NCBI RefSeq assembly: GCF_002006345.1
Contig: NZ_LZZM01000119.1
Coordinates: forward strand, 1-64,000
Direction: 5' to 3'
DNA length: 64,000 nt
DNA from: Clostridium puniceum
GTDB taxonomy: Bacteria; Bacillota; Clostridia; Clostridiales; Clostridiaceae
The translations under genes and the position numbers were made by a program. How positions within the stretch are numbered: the stretch's first letter is position 1; every line of letters starts with the position of its first letter. Shown piece after piece: positions 9,125 through 18,426 of this stretch. Under the pieces are notes generated by a model. The model was not told where the DNA came from, made no database searches, and saw only the letters and a list, made by a program, of their open reading frames with translations.

Positions 9125-11593
9125 ATGATAAATTCGATTCTTAGACCTAAAATAGTTCATAGAAAGCGTATTGAGATAAGATTAAATGGAATCTTTCAAG
9201 TGCCAATATTTTTTATTTGTGGACCAATGGGATATGGAAAGACTACTGCAGTAAAAATTTTTTTAGAAAAGAAGAAAGAAATATCAGTTGTTTGGTTTAA
9301 TGGAGATAATGAAGAAAATGATGATATTTGGATGTGGCACAAATTTGCCAGCTCAATTAAAAAAAGTAATTTAAAGATGAGTGAGAGACTCATCAATTTT
9401 GGGATTCCTAAAAGTAGTATGGATAACCATAGAATAATAGAAGCGATTCGCGAAGAAATACATCAGAAAACAGTTTTAGTTATTGACGATTGGGATGATA
9501 AAAGAACTGTTTTCATTAAATCTTTATTAAAAGCTATAGCGCTAGAAGGCATAAATGATTTGCATATTGTTATAATAAGTCGTAATAGACCGAAGGAGGA
9601 ATATATAGAACTTGAAGCAAAGCAAAAATGCATTGTAATGGGACAAGATGATATAGCTTTCACTTTTGATGAAACGGTAGAATTTTTTGAAACCAATGGA
9701 GTGATGTTACAAGAAAAAGAAAAGCAAAAAGTATATGAATATACAGGAGGCTGGGCATCAGCTACTTATCTTGCTTTACTTCAATATTATGATGAATATA
9801 GCTTTGATAATATTCCAAAGGCAACGGAGCTTATTAAAACAGCTGTCTATGATAAGTTTGATGAAACAACAAAGAAAATTATTTTAAAGCTTTCATTAGT
9901 AGAAAGCTTCACATTAGATCAAGCTGTTTACATTACTGAGGATGAAAAATGTAGTTTTGTAATTAAAAAGTTAATTTCAAATAATTGCTTTATTAAGTAT
10001 GATAGAAAATCAAAGGTGTATACGTTACATTCTATTTTAAAAAGTGCATTAGAAGAGGAACTTATATATTCTAATATAGATTTTAATAAAGTGAATAATA
10101 CTACAGGTGATTGGTATTCAAAAAACAATGAGGATATACAAGCAATAGAATATTATTATAAGGCAAAAAACTTTCAAAGAATAATGGACTTAATAGAAAG
10201 AAATTATACAATAAAGCTTACTAACCTATGGGGAAAAATTATTAATTCAGTATTTAAAGAGCTTAGTATGGAAGAAAAAATAGCAAGACCAATAGCTTAT
10301 TTAACATATATATTCTTCTATATAATTTATGAAGATTCTAAAATTGGGAAGAATCTTTTGTATGAAGCAAAAATGATATATGAAGAGGATGAAAATCTTA
10401 AAGATAAAAAACAAGTATTAGGTGAAATTGCATTTTTAGAAAGTGTTTTAATGATCAATGATGCAAAGAAAATGACTCATTATCATAAAAAAGCATATGA
10501 ATTATTTGAAGGAGGAACTTCAAATATTGCTAATAATAAGATGCCAGTTAGTTTAGGGTCCCCTCATTTTTTATGCTTATATCATAATAAAGAAGGGAAA
10601 TTAAAAGAGATAGTGGAGTGTTTTGAGGAAGAAATAGATTATTTTATTCACATATCAAATGGTGGAGCTACAGGAGTGAAATATTTAATAAGTGGAGAAT
10701 ATTTCTTTGAGACAGGTGATCTTAATAAAGGGGAGTTATTTGCATATAAAGCTCTCCACAAGGCAAAAACAAAAAATCAAACGAGTATTATAATTTGCTC
10801 ACTTTTCCTTTTAATGAGAATTTTTGTGAATAAAAATGATAAATTCGAAGCTAAAAATAAATTTAATAATTTGATTAAAGAATATGAAAACATTGATATT
10901 CCAAGTTTTTTAAATGGAGGGGAAATAGCATTAGGATATATTGATGGAATTGTGGGAAATTTAAATGGCATGGATAATTGGACTAAAAATATTAAAAAAA
11001 ATTCTATGCGGATAATTTCACCAAATGTAAAGATGAGTTATATTATATTTGGATTAGCAATTATACTTAAAGGCAGTTATATTGAATTAGAAGTTCAAGC
11101 AGAAACTATGATAGAAGTTTATAGAGTTAATAATAATATTTTTGGAATTATTTATGCATATATATTTGATTCTATTGCCAAGTATAATTTATATGGAATT
11201 GAACAAGGGAAAATATCTTTATTAAAAGCAATAAATTTAGCAAAAGAAGACCATATTATAATGTGTTTTGTGGAGTTAGCACCTCATATATTGCATATAT
11301 TAAAAACATTTGAAAAAGAAGATGAATATGTAAAGATATTAATTCCTAAATGTGAAGAATTTTATAAAATATATATGAAGGATTATATAGAAAATAAACA
11401 GATAGAGTTGACACCAAGAGAACTTCAAGTAATGAAATTAGTATATGAAGGATATAAACAAAGTGAGATTTCAACCAAATTACATATTGCATTGATTACT
11501 GTAAAGAAACATATTGCTTCTGTGTATTCAAAATTAAATGTGAAAAATAAAACAATAGCAATAAATATATTGAAAGAAAAGGGAATAATTTAA
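9125..11593 (+). CDS. Large ATP-dependent LuxR-family regulator (MalT/LAL type)
   Basis: An 822-residue STAND-type regulator. It has a Walker A of the MalT kind (GPMGYGKT, residues 33-40), a Walker B-like TVLVIDDWDD near 120, and a winged-helix/arm segment to about residue 330. A long helical TPR-like sensor follows, then a C-terminal LuxR helix-turn-helix at about 758-820 (LTPRELQVMKLVYEGYKQ, IALITVKKHIASVYSKLNV). Proteins of this class oligomerise on ATP and inducer binding and activate promoters. The frame opens at GTG 9113, but ATG 9125 with AGGTGGG at 9111-9117 is preferred. No sugar operon is adjacent. The next gene downstream is the SCIFF precursor, whose promoter region carries dyads, so scf control is a possible but unproven job. 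Confidence 0.9.
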   Translation: MINSILRPKIVHRKRIEIRLNGIFQVPIFFICGPMGYGKTTAVKIFLEKKKEISVVWFNGDNEENDDIWMWHKFASSIKKSNLKMSERLINFGIPKSSMDNHRIIEAIREEIHQKTVLVIDDWDDKRTVFIKSLLKAIALEGINDLHIVIISRNRPKEEYIELEAKQKCIVMGQDDIAFTFDETVEFFETNGVMLQEKEKQKVYEYTGGWASATYLALLQYYDEYSFDNIPKATELIKTAVYDKFDETTKKIILKLSLVESFTLDQAVYITEDEKCSFVIKKLISNNCFIKYDRKSKVYTLHSILKSALEEELIYSNIDFNKVNNTTGDWYSKNNEDIQAIEYYYKAKNFQRIMDLIERNYTIKLTNLWGKIINSVFKELSMEEKIARPIAYLTYIFFYIIYEDSKIGKNLLYEAKMIYEEDENLKDKKQVLGEIAFLESVLMINDAKKMTHYHKKAYELFEGGTSNIANNKMPVSLGSPHFLCLYHNKEGKLKEIVECFEEEIDYFIHISNGGATGVKYLISGEYFFETGDLNKGELFAYKALHKAKTKNQTSIIICSLFLLMRIFVNKNDKFEAKNKFNNLIKEYENIDIPSFLNGGEIALGYIDGIVGNLNGMDNWTKNIKKNSMRIISPNVKMSYIIFGLAIILKGSYIELEVQAETMIEVYRVNNNIFGIIYAYIFDSIAKYNLYGIEQGKISLLKAINLAKEDHIIMCFVELAPHILHILKTFEKEDEYVKILIPKCEEFYKIYMKDYIENKQIELTPRELQVMKLVYEGYKQSEISTKLHIALITVKKHIASVYSKLNVKNKTIAINILKEKGII

Positions 11594-12158
11594 AGTTTAT
11601 ATGTAATTTAGCAGGTTTAGTTCTTAGTATGATTAAGATATGGTATATATATAATGGAAAAATTTTTAAAGCATAGATTATGTATGGCTAGTAAAAAAGT
11701 ATACTTTAGTATAATATACACATATAACATATATGTATATAATTTATAAGAAGAGAAATTTTGTTAATAGAGGGTTAAAACAAATCAATTATGGTAAAAA
11801 TGCTTATATTATTATGGTGTTAAGAGATATTAAAATGTGGGTAAATACGTTTAAATAAATTTAAATTGGAACCTCCTAGTTCTAATTAAGATTCTACTAT
11901 CGTTAACAATAAGGAAAGCATAATATTAATAAGGATTTGATTTGTAAGGGGTTATTAAAAGGGAAGAAATATAATAAATATTTGTTGTGTAGATTAAGTA
12001 ATATGTATATAGGGGGTACTTTACTGAATTGATATTACAAATAGTTTATTATATTTTTTTGTTTAAAAAAGTAAAAAGTATAGCATGAATTCAAGATATG
12101 CCTTCAGGTTTTATTAAAATAAATATATATATAACATATAGAAAATAAGATTTAAAAT
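11594..12158. other. Long non-coding gap upstream of the SCIFF gene
   Basis: No reading frame with coding character is visible; the longest ATG frames are under 20 codons. The region is extremely AT-rich, with runs of alternating TATATG/CATATA around 11713-11745. GGAAC-N6-GTTCT at 11868-11883 resembles the stronger GGAACTT-N9-AAGTTCC dyad at 12159-12181. The length suggests regulatory DNA or a small RNA, but no defined fold is evident. Confidence 0.4.
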
Positions 12159-12197
12159 GGAACTTATATTGTAAAAGTTCCAATGGAGTGATATAAT
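12159..12197 (+). promoter_or_regulatory. Promoter and overlapping dyad of the SCIFF gene
   Basis: TTGTAA (12169-12174), a 17-bp spacer and TATAAT (12192-12197) form a good housekeeping promoter 39 bp before the start codon. The inverted repeat GGAACTT (12159-12165) / AAGTTCC (12175-12181) straddles the -35 box, a position suited to regulator binding. Confidence 0.7.
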
Positions 12198-12235
12198 TAC
12201 TAGAGATATTTTTGTGAATGGAGGAGTTTTTATTT

Positions 12236-12373
12236 ATGAAACATATAAAAACTATAAACAAACCAAATATTAAGAATAGTTTATGTAAGCCAGGATGTAA
12301 AGAATGTGCAAATTCATGTCAATCAGCTTGTAAGACATCTTGTACAGTTGCAAACTTAGAATGCGAAAACTAA
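12236..12373 (+). CDS. scfA: SCIFF ranthipeptide precursor (six Cys in forty-five)
   Basis: A 45-residue peptide starting MKHIKTINKPNIKNSLC. Cysteines fall at positions 17, 21, 24, 28, 32 and 36 (spacing CxxxCxxCxxxCxxxCxxxC), with a seventh at 43. This matches the near-universal clostridial SCIFF family, including the QSACKTSCTVAN core. In the studied homologue CteA, the maturase joins Cys32 to Thr37 through a thioether; both residues are at those positions here. GGAGGAG lies about 8 bases before ATG 12236. The gene is followed by a terminator and then by its maturase. The biological role of mature SCIFF peptides is unsettled; ranthipeptides have been linked to signalling or population-dependent regulation in clostridia. 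Confidence 0.95.
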   Translation: MKHIKTINKPNIKNSLCKPGCKECANSCQSACKTSCTVANLECEN

Positions 12374-12380
12374 TTTTTAA

Positions 12381-12412
12381 AGCAGTAACTATATAGTTAC
12401 TGCTTACTTTAA
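12381..12412 (+). terminator. Terminator between scfA and scfB
   Basis: A perfect 10-bp stem, AGCAGTAACT (12381-12390) with AGTTACTGCT (12395-12404), has an ATAT loop and is followed by TACTTT. The weak T-run suggests partial read-through. That would yield abundant precursor mRNA and less maturase mRNA. Confidence 0.8.
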
Positions 12413-12500
12413 GCATATGAAAGAAGATAATGAGTCAAATATACTGTAATATTGACTTATTATTTTTTTCTATATGCCTTGAATATAGGAGGAAATTGAA

Positions 12501-13862
12501 GTGTCTTTAATACATAAATTTAAACAAGGCGAAAACTATTTTGTTTTAGATGTAAACACAGGAGCGGTTCATGTTGTAGATGAAATGGTTTATGATATAT
12601 TAGGCGATGATAAATTAAAAAATAAGAAAGAAATACTTGATGAATTAAGGGGAAAATATGATTTAGAAGAACTTTCAGAAGCCTATGATGAAATTCAAGA
12701 ATTAGCAGAAGAAGGCATTCTTTATTCAGAGGATCAATATGAAGAAATAGCTCATAGTTCTATGGATGATAGAGATTACATAAAGGCTATTTGTTTAAAT
12801 GTAATTCATGGATGTAATTTAAGATGTAAATATTGCTTTGCTGATGAAGGAGAATATCATGGACATGGTGGAGTGATGAGCCTAGAAGTAGCTAAAAAAG
12901 CAATTGATTATGTTATTAAGAGAAGCGGTCCAAGAAAAAATATAGAAATTGATTTATTTGGTGGAGAGCCAACTTTAATCATGGATACTATAAAAGAAAT
13001 AATACAATATGCAAGAGATAATGAAGCTAAGTGGAATAAGAATATAAGATTCACTATGACCACGAATGCAACTCTTTTAACTCCAGAAATGATGGATTTT
13101 ATGGATAAAGAAATGGGAAATATAATTCTATCATTAGATGGAAGAAAAGAAGTTAATGATAAAGTTAGAATTAAGGCAGATAAGAGCGGTTCTTATGATG
13201 ATATTATACCGAATATAAAAGAAATGATTAAGCGAAGAACTAAAGGAAAAACTTATTATGTTAGAGGTACATTTACAAGGGAAAATACAGATTTTTATGA
13301 AGATGTAATGGCAATGGTAAATGAAGGTTTTAGAGAATTATCAATAGAACCTGTTGTTTTAGAAAGTGGACATGACCTTTCTCTTAGAGAAGACGATATT
13401 GATACAATTTTTAGAAATTATGATAAGCTATACGAAGAAATGGCAAAAAGAAAAAGAGAAGGAAATGATGAATTTAAATTCTATCATTTTAATATAGATC
13501 TCCAAGGTGGACCATGTGTTTATAAGAGAATTTCAGGGTGTGGAGCTGGTTTTGAATACGTAGCAATAACTCCACAAGGAGATGTATATCCATGCCATCA
13601 ATTTGTTGGAAAAGAAGAATTCAAATTGGGAAATATTTATGATGACACTTATGATACAGAACTTTCTAAGAAGTTTAAGCAAGCTCATATATATAATAAA
13701 CCTAAGTGTAGAGATTGTTGGGCAAAATTCTATTGTAGTGGTGGATGCCAAGCAAATAATTTTAACTTTAATGGAGATATGAATATTCCTTATGAAATTG
13801 GATGCAAAATGCAAAAGAAGAGAATTGAGTGTGCAATTGCATTAAAGTGCGAAGAAAATTAA
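12501..13862 (+). CDS. scfB: SCIFF radical-SAM/SPASM maturase
   Basis: A 453-residue radical SAM peptide maturase that installs thioether cross-links in ScfA. Residues 1-90 contain a PqqD-like recognition domain (YFVLDVNTGAVHVVDEMVYD). The radical-SAM CxxxCxxC cluster motif is C105-N-L-R-C109-K-Y-C112, followed by IDLFGGEPTL. The C-terminal SPASM/twitch region supplies cysteines for auxiliary iron-sulphur clusters (GGPCVYKRISGCGAGFEYVA, VYPCHQFVG, KCRDCWAKFYCSGGC, IGCKMQ). The GTG start at 12501 is supported by AGGAGG at 12487-12492. It pairs with scfA 128 bases upstream and is followed by a terminator and an M16 peptidase gene. Confidence 0.96.
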   Translation: MSLIHKFKQGENYFVLDVNTGAVHVVDEMVYDILGDDKLKNKKEILDELRGKYDLEELSEAYDEIQELAEEGILYSEDQYEEIAHSSMDDRDYIKAICLNVIHGCNLRCKYCFADEGEYHGHGGVMSLEVAKKAIDYVIKRSGPRKNIEIDLFGGEPTLIMDTIKEIIQYARDNEAKWNKNIRFTMTTNATLLTPEMMDFMDKEMGNIILSLDGRKEVNDKVRIKADKSGSYDDIIPNIKEMIKRRTKGKTYYVRGTFTRENTDFYEDVMAMVNEGFRELSIEPVVLESGHDLSLREDDIDTIFRNYDKLYEEMAKRKREGNDEFKFYHFNIDLQGGPCVYKRISGCGAGFEYVAITPQGDVYPCHQFVGKEEFKLGNIYDDTYDTELSKKFKQAHIYNKPKCRDCWAKFYCSGGCQANNFNFNGDMNIPYEIGCKMQKKRIECAIALKCEEN

Positions 13863-13873
13863 ATAGACATAAG

Positions 13874-13925
13874 AATAGTCAATAACACAAAAATAATTTT
13901 TAGTTGTTAGTGGCTATTTTTATAT
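13874..13925 (+). terminator. Terminator after scfB; rest of the 332-bp gap
   Basis: AATAGTCAATAACA (13874-13887) pairs with TGTTAGTGGCTATT (13905-13918), allowing G-U pairs and one mismatch, and TTTATATT follows. The remaining gap to 14194 is non-coding. A TATAAT at 14079-14084 may be the -10 box of the following peptidase gene, though its -35 is weak. The M16 gene therefore probably has its own promoter. Confidence 0.55.
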
Positions 13926-14194
13926 TAATTTAAAACTTTCTGAAAAAGGTGCTAGGTTTTGTTAGTAACATTTTTCCAATAAATCTATCAAAGAAATCAA
14001 TTTCTTATAATTACATAGATTATACGAAAGAATTAAATTTTATTTATTCCATGTCTTTTTGGTTTTTCTCAAATAGGTTATAATATAAATTAAAAGTAAA
14101 AATAAATGATAAAACCACTGTATTGATTATTAAAAATAATGATTTTTAGAAAGATAAGCGATTATTAAATTATAATGACCAAGGAGAATAATAA

Positions 14195-15430
14195 TTGAAA
14201 GAATACATTTTAGAAAATAATTTAAAGTTAATATACAAGCATACAGAATCTGAGCTTACATCAGTTTGTATATCTGTAAAAGCTGGTGCAGGAGTTGAAA
14301 GTGAAAAGTATGGAATAGCTCATGCAACTGAACATATGGTTTATAAAGGAACAAAAAATAGAAGTGAGAAAAAAATAAACGAAGATTTAACTAATATCTT
14401 TGGCTTTAATAATGCCATGACTAATTATCCATATGTAATTTATTATGGAACTTTACTTAAAGATGATTTAGAAAAAGGTGTGGAATTATTAAGTGATATA
14501 GTCATTAATCCAAGCTTTAAAGAGGACGGGTTTAAGGAAGAAATGGCAGTAATAAAAGAAGAACTTAAAGAATGGGATGAAGAATTAGAGCAATATTGTG
14601 AGGACAGACTATTTTTTTATAGTTTTAACAATAGAAGGATCAGATATCCGATTATAGGAACAGAAGAAAGTTTGGATAATATTACGTTAAAGGATATAAA
14701 AGAATTTTATTTTAAATATTATTTCCCGGAAAATATTTCGATTGTTGTAATTTCATCAATAGAATTCAGTGATGTTAAGAATATTATAAGTGAATATTTT
14801 GGAAGATGGAATTTATTAAATAGCAAAAAAGAATATAAAAATGAAATCAATTTGAAAAATATTAATTATGAGGCTCCAAAGATAGAAATATTTAATAATA
14901 AAAAAGATGGAATAAACACATGTAGAGTAGAAATAATATGCCCTATAGATAATTTAAATGAAAAAGAAATGAAAGCTCTTAGAATTTTTAATCAATATTT
15001 TGGAGAAGGTGTCAATTCAATTCTTTACGATATTTTAAGAACTAAAAATGGACTTATTTATGATGTGATTACTAAAATTGCTAATGAAAATTATATCAAA
15101 GTTTATAAAATTACTTTTAATACAGGAAAAGAAAAGGTAAAGAAATCTATAGATTTGATTAAAGAAAGTATAGAAAACTTAGAATCTTTATTAAAAAATA
15201 TAGGCCAAGAATCAATAGAGCAATCAATAAAGAACTTTAAATTAAAGAGATTGTTTAGAGAAGAGCAAAGTATAGTTTTAGCAAAAGAATTAGCTACATA
15301 TGATACCATGTTTGGTGATTATAAAATATATATTAATGAAGCTAATGATTTAGAATTATTAACAAGTGAAGATCTATTTGAAGTAGGTAGCAGAGTATTA
15401 GAAAAATTGACAATACAAATAATTGAATAA
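14195..15430 (+). CDS. M16-family zinc metallopeptidase next to the SCIFF genes
   Basis: A 411-residue M16 (insulinase/pitrilysin-type) peptidase. The inverted zinc motif HxxEH is H43-A-T-E46-H47, and the third ligand Glu falls at E123 in VIKEELKEWDEE, exactly 76 residues after H47, so the site is complete. Two roughly 200-residue M16 lobes are expected at this length. There is no signal peptide, so it is cytosolic. TTG at 14195 is the apparent start, with AAGGAGAA 6-7 bases upstream. M16 peptidases act on ribosomal peptides elsewhere (AlbE/AlbF for subtilosin A, PqqF/G in PQQ maturation). Its position after scfA-scfB therefore makes it a candidate ScfA leader peptidase; this is inference. 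Confidence 0.88.
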   Translation: MKEYILENNLKLIYKHTESELTSVCISVKAGAGVESEKYGIAHATEHMVYKGTKNRSEKKINEDLTNIFGFNNAMTNYPYVIYYGTLLKDDLEKGVELLSDIVINPSFKEDGFKEEMAVIKEELKEWDEELEQYCEDRLFFYSFNNRRIRYPIIGTEESLDNITLKDIKEFYFKYYFPENISIVVISSIEFSDVKNIISEYFGRWNLLNSKKEYKNEINLKNINYEAPKIEIFNNKKDGINTCRVEIICPIDNLNEKEMKALRIFNQYFGEGVNSILYDILRTKNGLIYDVITKIANENYIKVYKITFNTGKEKVKKSIDLIKESIENLESLLKNIGQESIEQSIKNFKLKRLFREEQSIVLAKELATYDTMFGDYKIYINEANDLELLTSEDLFEVGSRVLEKLTIQIIE

Positions 15431-15528
15431 GAAATGTTAAATCAAGTCAACATTAAAAGCTAAATTATATAGAAAATTTAACTGTTAAATAACAAATGTT
15501 ACAAGGATATAAGTGGAGGTATTATAAA

Positions 15529-16551
15529 ATGTATAGTTTAAAAAATGATTATAGTGAAGGAGCACACTCAAGAATATTAAATGCTCTAGTAGAAACAAAT
15601 ATGCAACAAACTGATGGCTATAGCACAGATTATTATACAAAACGAGCTATAGATTTATTAAAAAGGAAAATGGAATGTGAAGATGTAGATATTCATTTAT
15701 TAGTAGGAGGAACACAAGTTAATCTTACTGCAATATCTGGATTTTTAAGGCCTCACCAAGCTGTAATTGGAGCTGATACTTCTCATGTTAATTGTCATGA
15801 AACTGGAGCTATTGAATCTACAGGTCATAAGGTAATTACAATGAAGACTGATGATGGAAAGCTTACACCATATTTAATTCAAAAGGTTGTAGATACACAT
15901 ACAGATGAGCATATGGTTCAACCTAAATTGGTATATATATCAAATTCTACAGAGCTTGGAACTTTATATAGAAAATCAGAATTAGAAGAATTACATAATT
16001 GCTGTATTAAAAATAATTTGCTTTTATATTTAGATGGTGCACGTTTAGGGTCTGCACTTGCCTCAGAAGAAAGTGACTTAACATTAGCAGATATAGCTAA
16101 TTTAACAGATGCTTTTTACATTGGTGGAACAAAAAACGGTGCTCTTTTTGGAGAAGCGCTTGTTATTTGTAAAAATTCATTAAAAGAAGATTTTAGATAT
16201 TTTATTAAGCAAAAAGGTGGTTTACTAGCTAAAGGAAGATTGCTTGGAATTCAATTTGAAGAATTGTTTAAAGATGATTTATATTTTGAAATTGGAAGAC
16301 ATGCAAATAATATGGCTATTCTCTTAAAGAATGCAATAAAGGAAAGAGGATATAAATTTTTAACAGATTCATCTACAAATCAGCAATTTCCTATTTTGCC
16401 TAATCTTGTGATTGATAAATTAAGTGAAAAATATTCATTTAAGATTGAAAGAATAATTGATTTAGATAATTCAGCAATTAGATTAGTGACATCTTGGGCA
16501 ACGGAAGAAAATAAGATTTTGGAATTTATTGAGTATTTAAAAACTATTTAG
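15529..16551 (+). CDS. Low-specificity L-threonine aldolase (PLP)
   Basis: A 340-residue fold-type I PLP enzyme of the beta-eliminating-lyase/threonine aldolase family, cleaving L-threonine or L-allo-threonine to glycine and acetaldehyde. Visible motifs are LLVGGTQVNLTAI (cofactor phosphate region), YLDGARLGSALAS (Asp that pairs with the pyridine nitrogen) and YIGGTKNGALFGE (Schiff-base Lys). The frame is open upstream to 15496, but ATG 15529 with GGAGG at 15515-15519 starts the protein at MYSLKNDYSEGAHSRIL, the conserved family N-terminus. It is followed by a strong terminator. Confidence 0.9.
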   Translation: MYSLKNDYSEGAHSRILNALVETNMQQTDGYSTDYYTKRAIDLLKRKMECEDVDIHLLVGGTQVNLTAISGFLRPHQAVIGADTSHVNCHETGAIESTGHKVITMKTDDGKLTPYLIQKVVDTHTDEHMVQPKLVYISNSTELGTLYRKSELEELHNCCIKNNLLLYLDGARLGSALASEESDLTLADIANLTDAFYIGGTKNGALFGEALVICKNSLKEDFRYFIKQKGGLLAKGRLLGIQFEELFKDDLYFEIGRHANNMAILLKNAIKERGYKFLTDSSTNQQFPILPNLVIDKLSEKYSFKIERIIDLDNSAIRLVTSWATEENKILEFIEYLKTI

Positions 16552-16581
16552 TTAAATACTTATAACCAATAAATTAAATTT

Positions 16582-16618
16582 AGCTTCATATCAAATTTTA
16601 TTGATATGAAGCTTTTAT
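16582..16618 (+). terminator. Terminator after the threonine aldolase gene
   Basis: A perfect 13-bp stem, AGCTTCATATCAA (16582-16594) with TTGATATGAAGCT (16601-16613), is followed by TTTATAA. Confidence 0.88.
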
Positions 16619-16794
16619 AAAGTTAATCATTAAACAAAATAGAAAAACTGTTTGTCTGAAAAGTTTATCAAATATTCAAGGATATGTATGGAATTTTAAA
16701 TTTTAAATTAGTATAATAGTAAAAATAGAAAGTTGTTTAGCTTAATAAAATTATATAGCAACTTATAAAATTTAAATTAATATAAAGAGGTTAC

Positions 16795-18249
16795 ATGATG
16801 AAGGGGAAAATACCACTATTGCAAGAATTGATTAAATATCATGATGAAAAGAATATGCTTCTTTCCATGCCAGGAAACAAAGGTGGGATTGGATTTTTAG
16901 GTGATGATATTGGAGAAAAATTTGTTAATAGATTAGGATTTTTGGATATAACAGAAGTTGATCCATTAGATAATTTACATTGCCCAGAAGGGGTTATAAA
17001 GGAAGCACAAGATTTATTAGCTAAAACTTATAAAGCTAAAAAAGCATATTTTTTGGTAAATGGAAGCTCGTCCGGAAATTTGGCAGCTATTTTTTCAGCC
17101 TTTGATGAAGGTGATGAGGTTCTAGTTGAAAGAAACTGCCATAAATCAGTTTATAATGGATTAATTTTGAGAAAATTAAAGGTCAAATATATAGAACCTA
17201 TTATTGATAATGAAAATGGAGTGTTCTTGCCTCCTAGTAAAGAAAATATTTATAAGGCACTAAGAGAATGTTTAAATGCAAAGGGAATTATACTAACTTA
17301 TCCCAATTATTTTGGTATTACATATAATGTTGAAGAGACTATATTAGATTTTAAAGAGAAAGGATTAAAAGTTATTATTGACTGTGCTCATGGAGCTCAT
17401 TATGGAATAAACAGCAGGCTGCCAAAGGCTGTTTCAAGTTTGGGAGATTATGTTGTTTTAAGTGCTCATAAAACTTTGCCAGCTTTAACTCAAGGAGCCT
17501 ATCTTTTAGTAAATGAAGAAAATATGCACTTAGAATTTTATTTAAAAGCATTTATGACAACATCACCTTCATATTTAATTATGGCATCATTAGATTATGC
17601 TAGATATTATTTAGATAATTATGGTGAGAAGGACTATGAAAAATTAATTGAGTTAGCAGAAACATGGAAGAAAAAAATAAATAAACTTAAAAAAGTACAC
17701 ATACTATGTAAGAATGATTTAAATGAAAAATATAATATTAATAATAAAGGAAAAGAAAAGTTAGAATATAATGTTGATTTAAGCCGATATATATTGATTC
17801 TTCCCAAAGGATATAGCGGACATAAGTTTTTAGATTATTTAAGAACTAAAAAAATACAAGCGGAAATGAGTTTTTCAAGAGGTGTAGTATTAATAATGTC
17901 TCCGTTTAATGTTGAAAGAGATTTTGAAATTATATATGAAGCGATTTTAAAATTAGAAATGAAAAAAATATGTGCACCAATAGAAGCAAAATATTTTTCT
18001 GATATTCCAGAAAAAAAAATGGAGCTTTTTGAAGTTTTAAAAATGAATGGAGAATGGTGTGAAATAGAAGATAGTGAGGGGTGCATTGCCAAAGAAGCAA
18101 TAATACCATACCCACCAGGAATTCCGTTAGTTTGTCCAGGTGAAATTATTTCTAGAAACTCTATAAATATAATTAGAGATTATGTTATTAATAAAAAAAG
18201 TATATTAGGTATTGAAAAGAATAGAGTTCATATTGTAGAAAAAGCATAG
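16795..18249 (+). CDS. Orn/Lys/Arg decarboxylase-family PLP enzyme
   Basis: A 484-residue member of the short Gram-positive class (B. subtilis SpeA/YaaO-like). Motifs include LLSMPGNKGG near the N-terminus, FLVNGSSSGNLAAIF, IIDCAHGAHYG and the PLP-lysine signature SAHKTLPALTQGAYL (Lys near 225). The C-terminal domain ends with PPGIPLVCPGE, typical of the family. It decarboxylates a basic amino acid, most likely arginine or lysine, for polyamine synthesis or acid tolerance; the substrate is not readable here. Two ATGs (16795 and 16798) follow AGAGG; the second has the better spacing. No spermidine-synthase genes are adjacent. Confidence 0.88.
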   Translation: MMKGKIPLLQELIKYHDEKNMLLSMPGNKGGIGFLGDDIGEKFVNRLGFLDITEVDPLDNLHCPEGVIKEAQDLLAKTYKAKKAYFLVNGSSSGNLAAIFSAFDEGDEVLVERNCHKSVYNGLILRKLKVKYIEPIIDNENGVFLPPSKENIYKALRECLNAKGIILTYPNYFGITYNVEETILDFKEKGLKVIIDCAHGAHYGINSRLPKAVSSLGDYVVLSAHKTLPALTQGAYLLVNEENMHLEFYLKAFMTTSPSYLIMASLDYARYYLDNYGEKDYEKLIELAETWKKKINKLKKVHILCKNDLNEKYNINNKGKEKLEYNVDLSRYILILPKGYSGHKFLDYLRTKKIQAEMSFSRGVVLIMSPFNVERDFEIIYEAILKLEMKKICAPIEAKYFSDIPEKKMELFEVLKMNGEWCEIEDSEGCIAKEAIIPYPPGIPLVCPGEIISRNSINIIRDYVINKKSILGIEKNRVHIVEKA

Positions 18250-18426
18250 TGTTAATTTCATTTTAGAAACTTATAATAAAGTCAAATAAGAAGATAATTT
18301 CTAAATAAATATAAATAGGCAAATTTATTCGAAATTCTTTATAATAAATTTTATGTTGTAGGAAGTTGGTATCAACTTGAAAGTTGTGTTAAAATATAGC
18401 TATTTAGAAAAGAAAATATAGGAGGG

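Noticed and set aside
11713..11745. CRISPR-like or tandem repeat in the TATATG/CATATA stretch
   Set aside because: It is low-complexity alternating AT sequence without regular repeat-spacer structure.
13533..13814. Frames overlapping the end of scfB on both strands
   Set aside because: They lie wholly inside the SPASM region of an intact, well-matched maturase and have no ribosome binding site.
16795..18249. Reading the decarboxylase gene as part of the SCIFF biosynthetic cluster
   Set aside because: It has its own upstream terminator at 16582 and belongs to a general polyamine enzyme family; proximity alone does not support a role.
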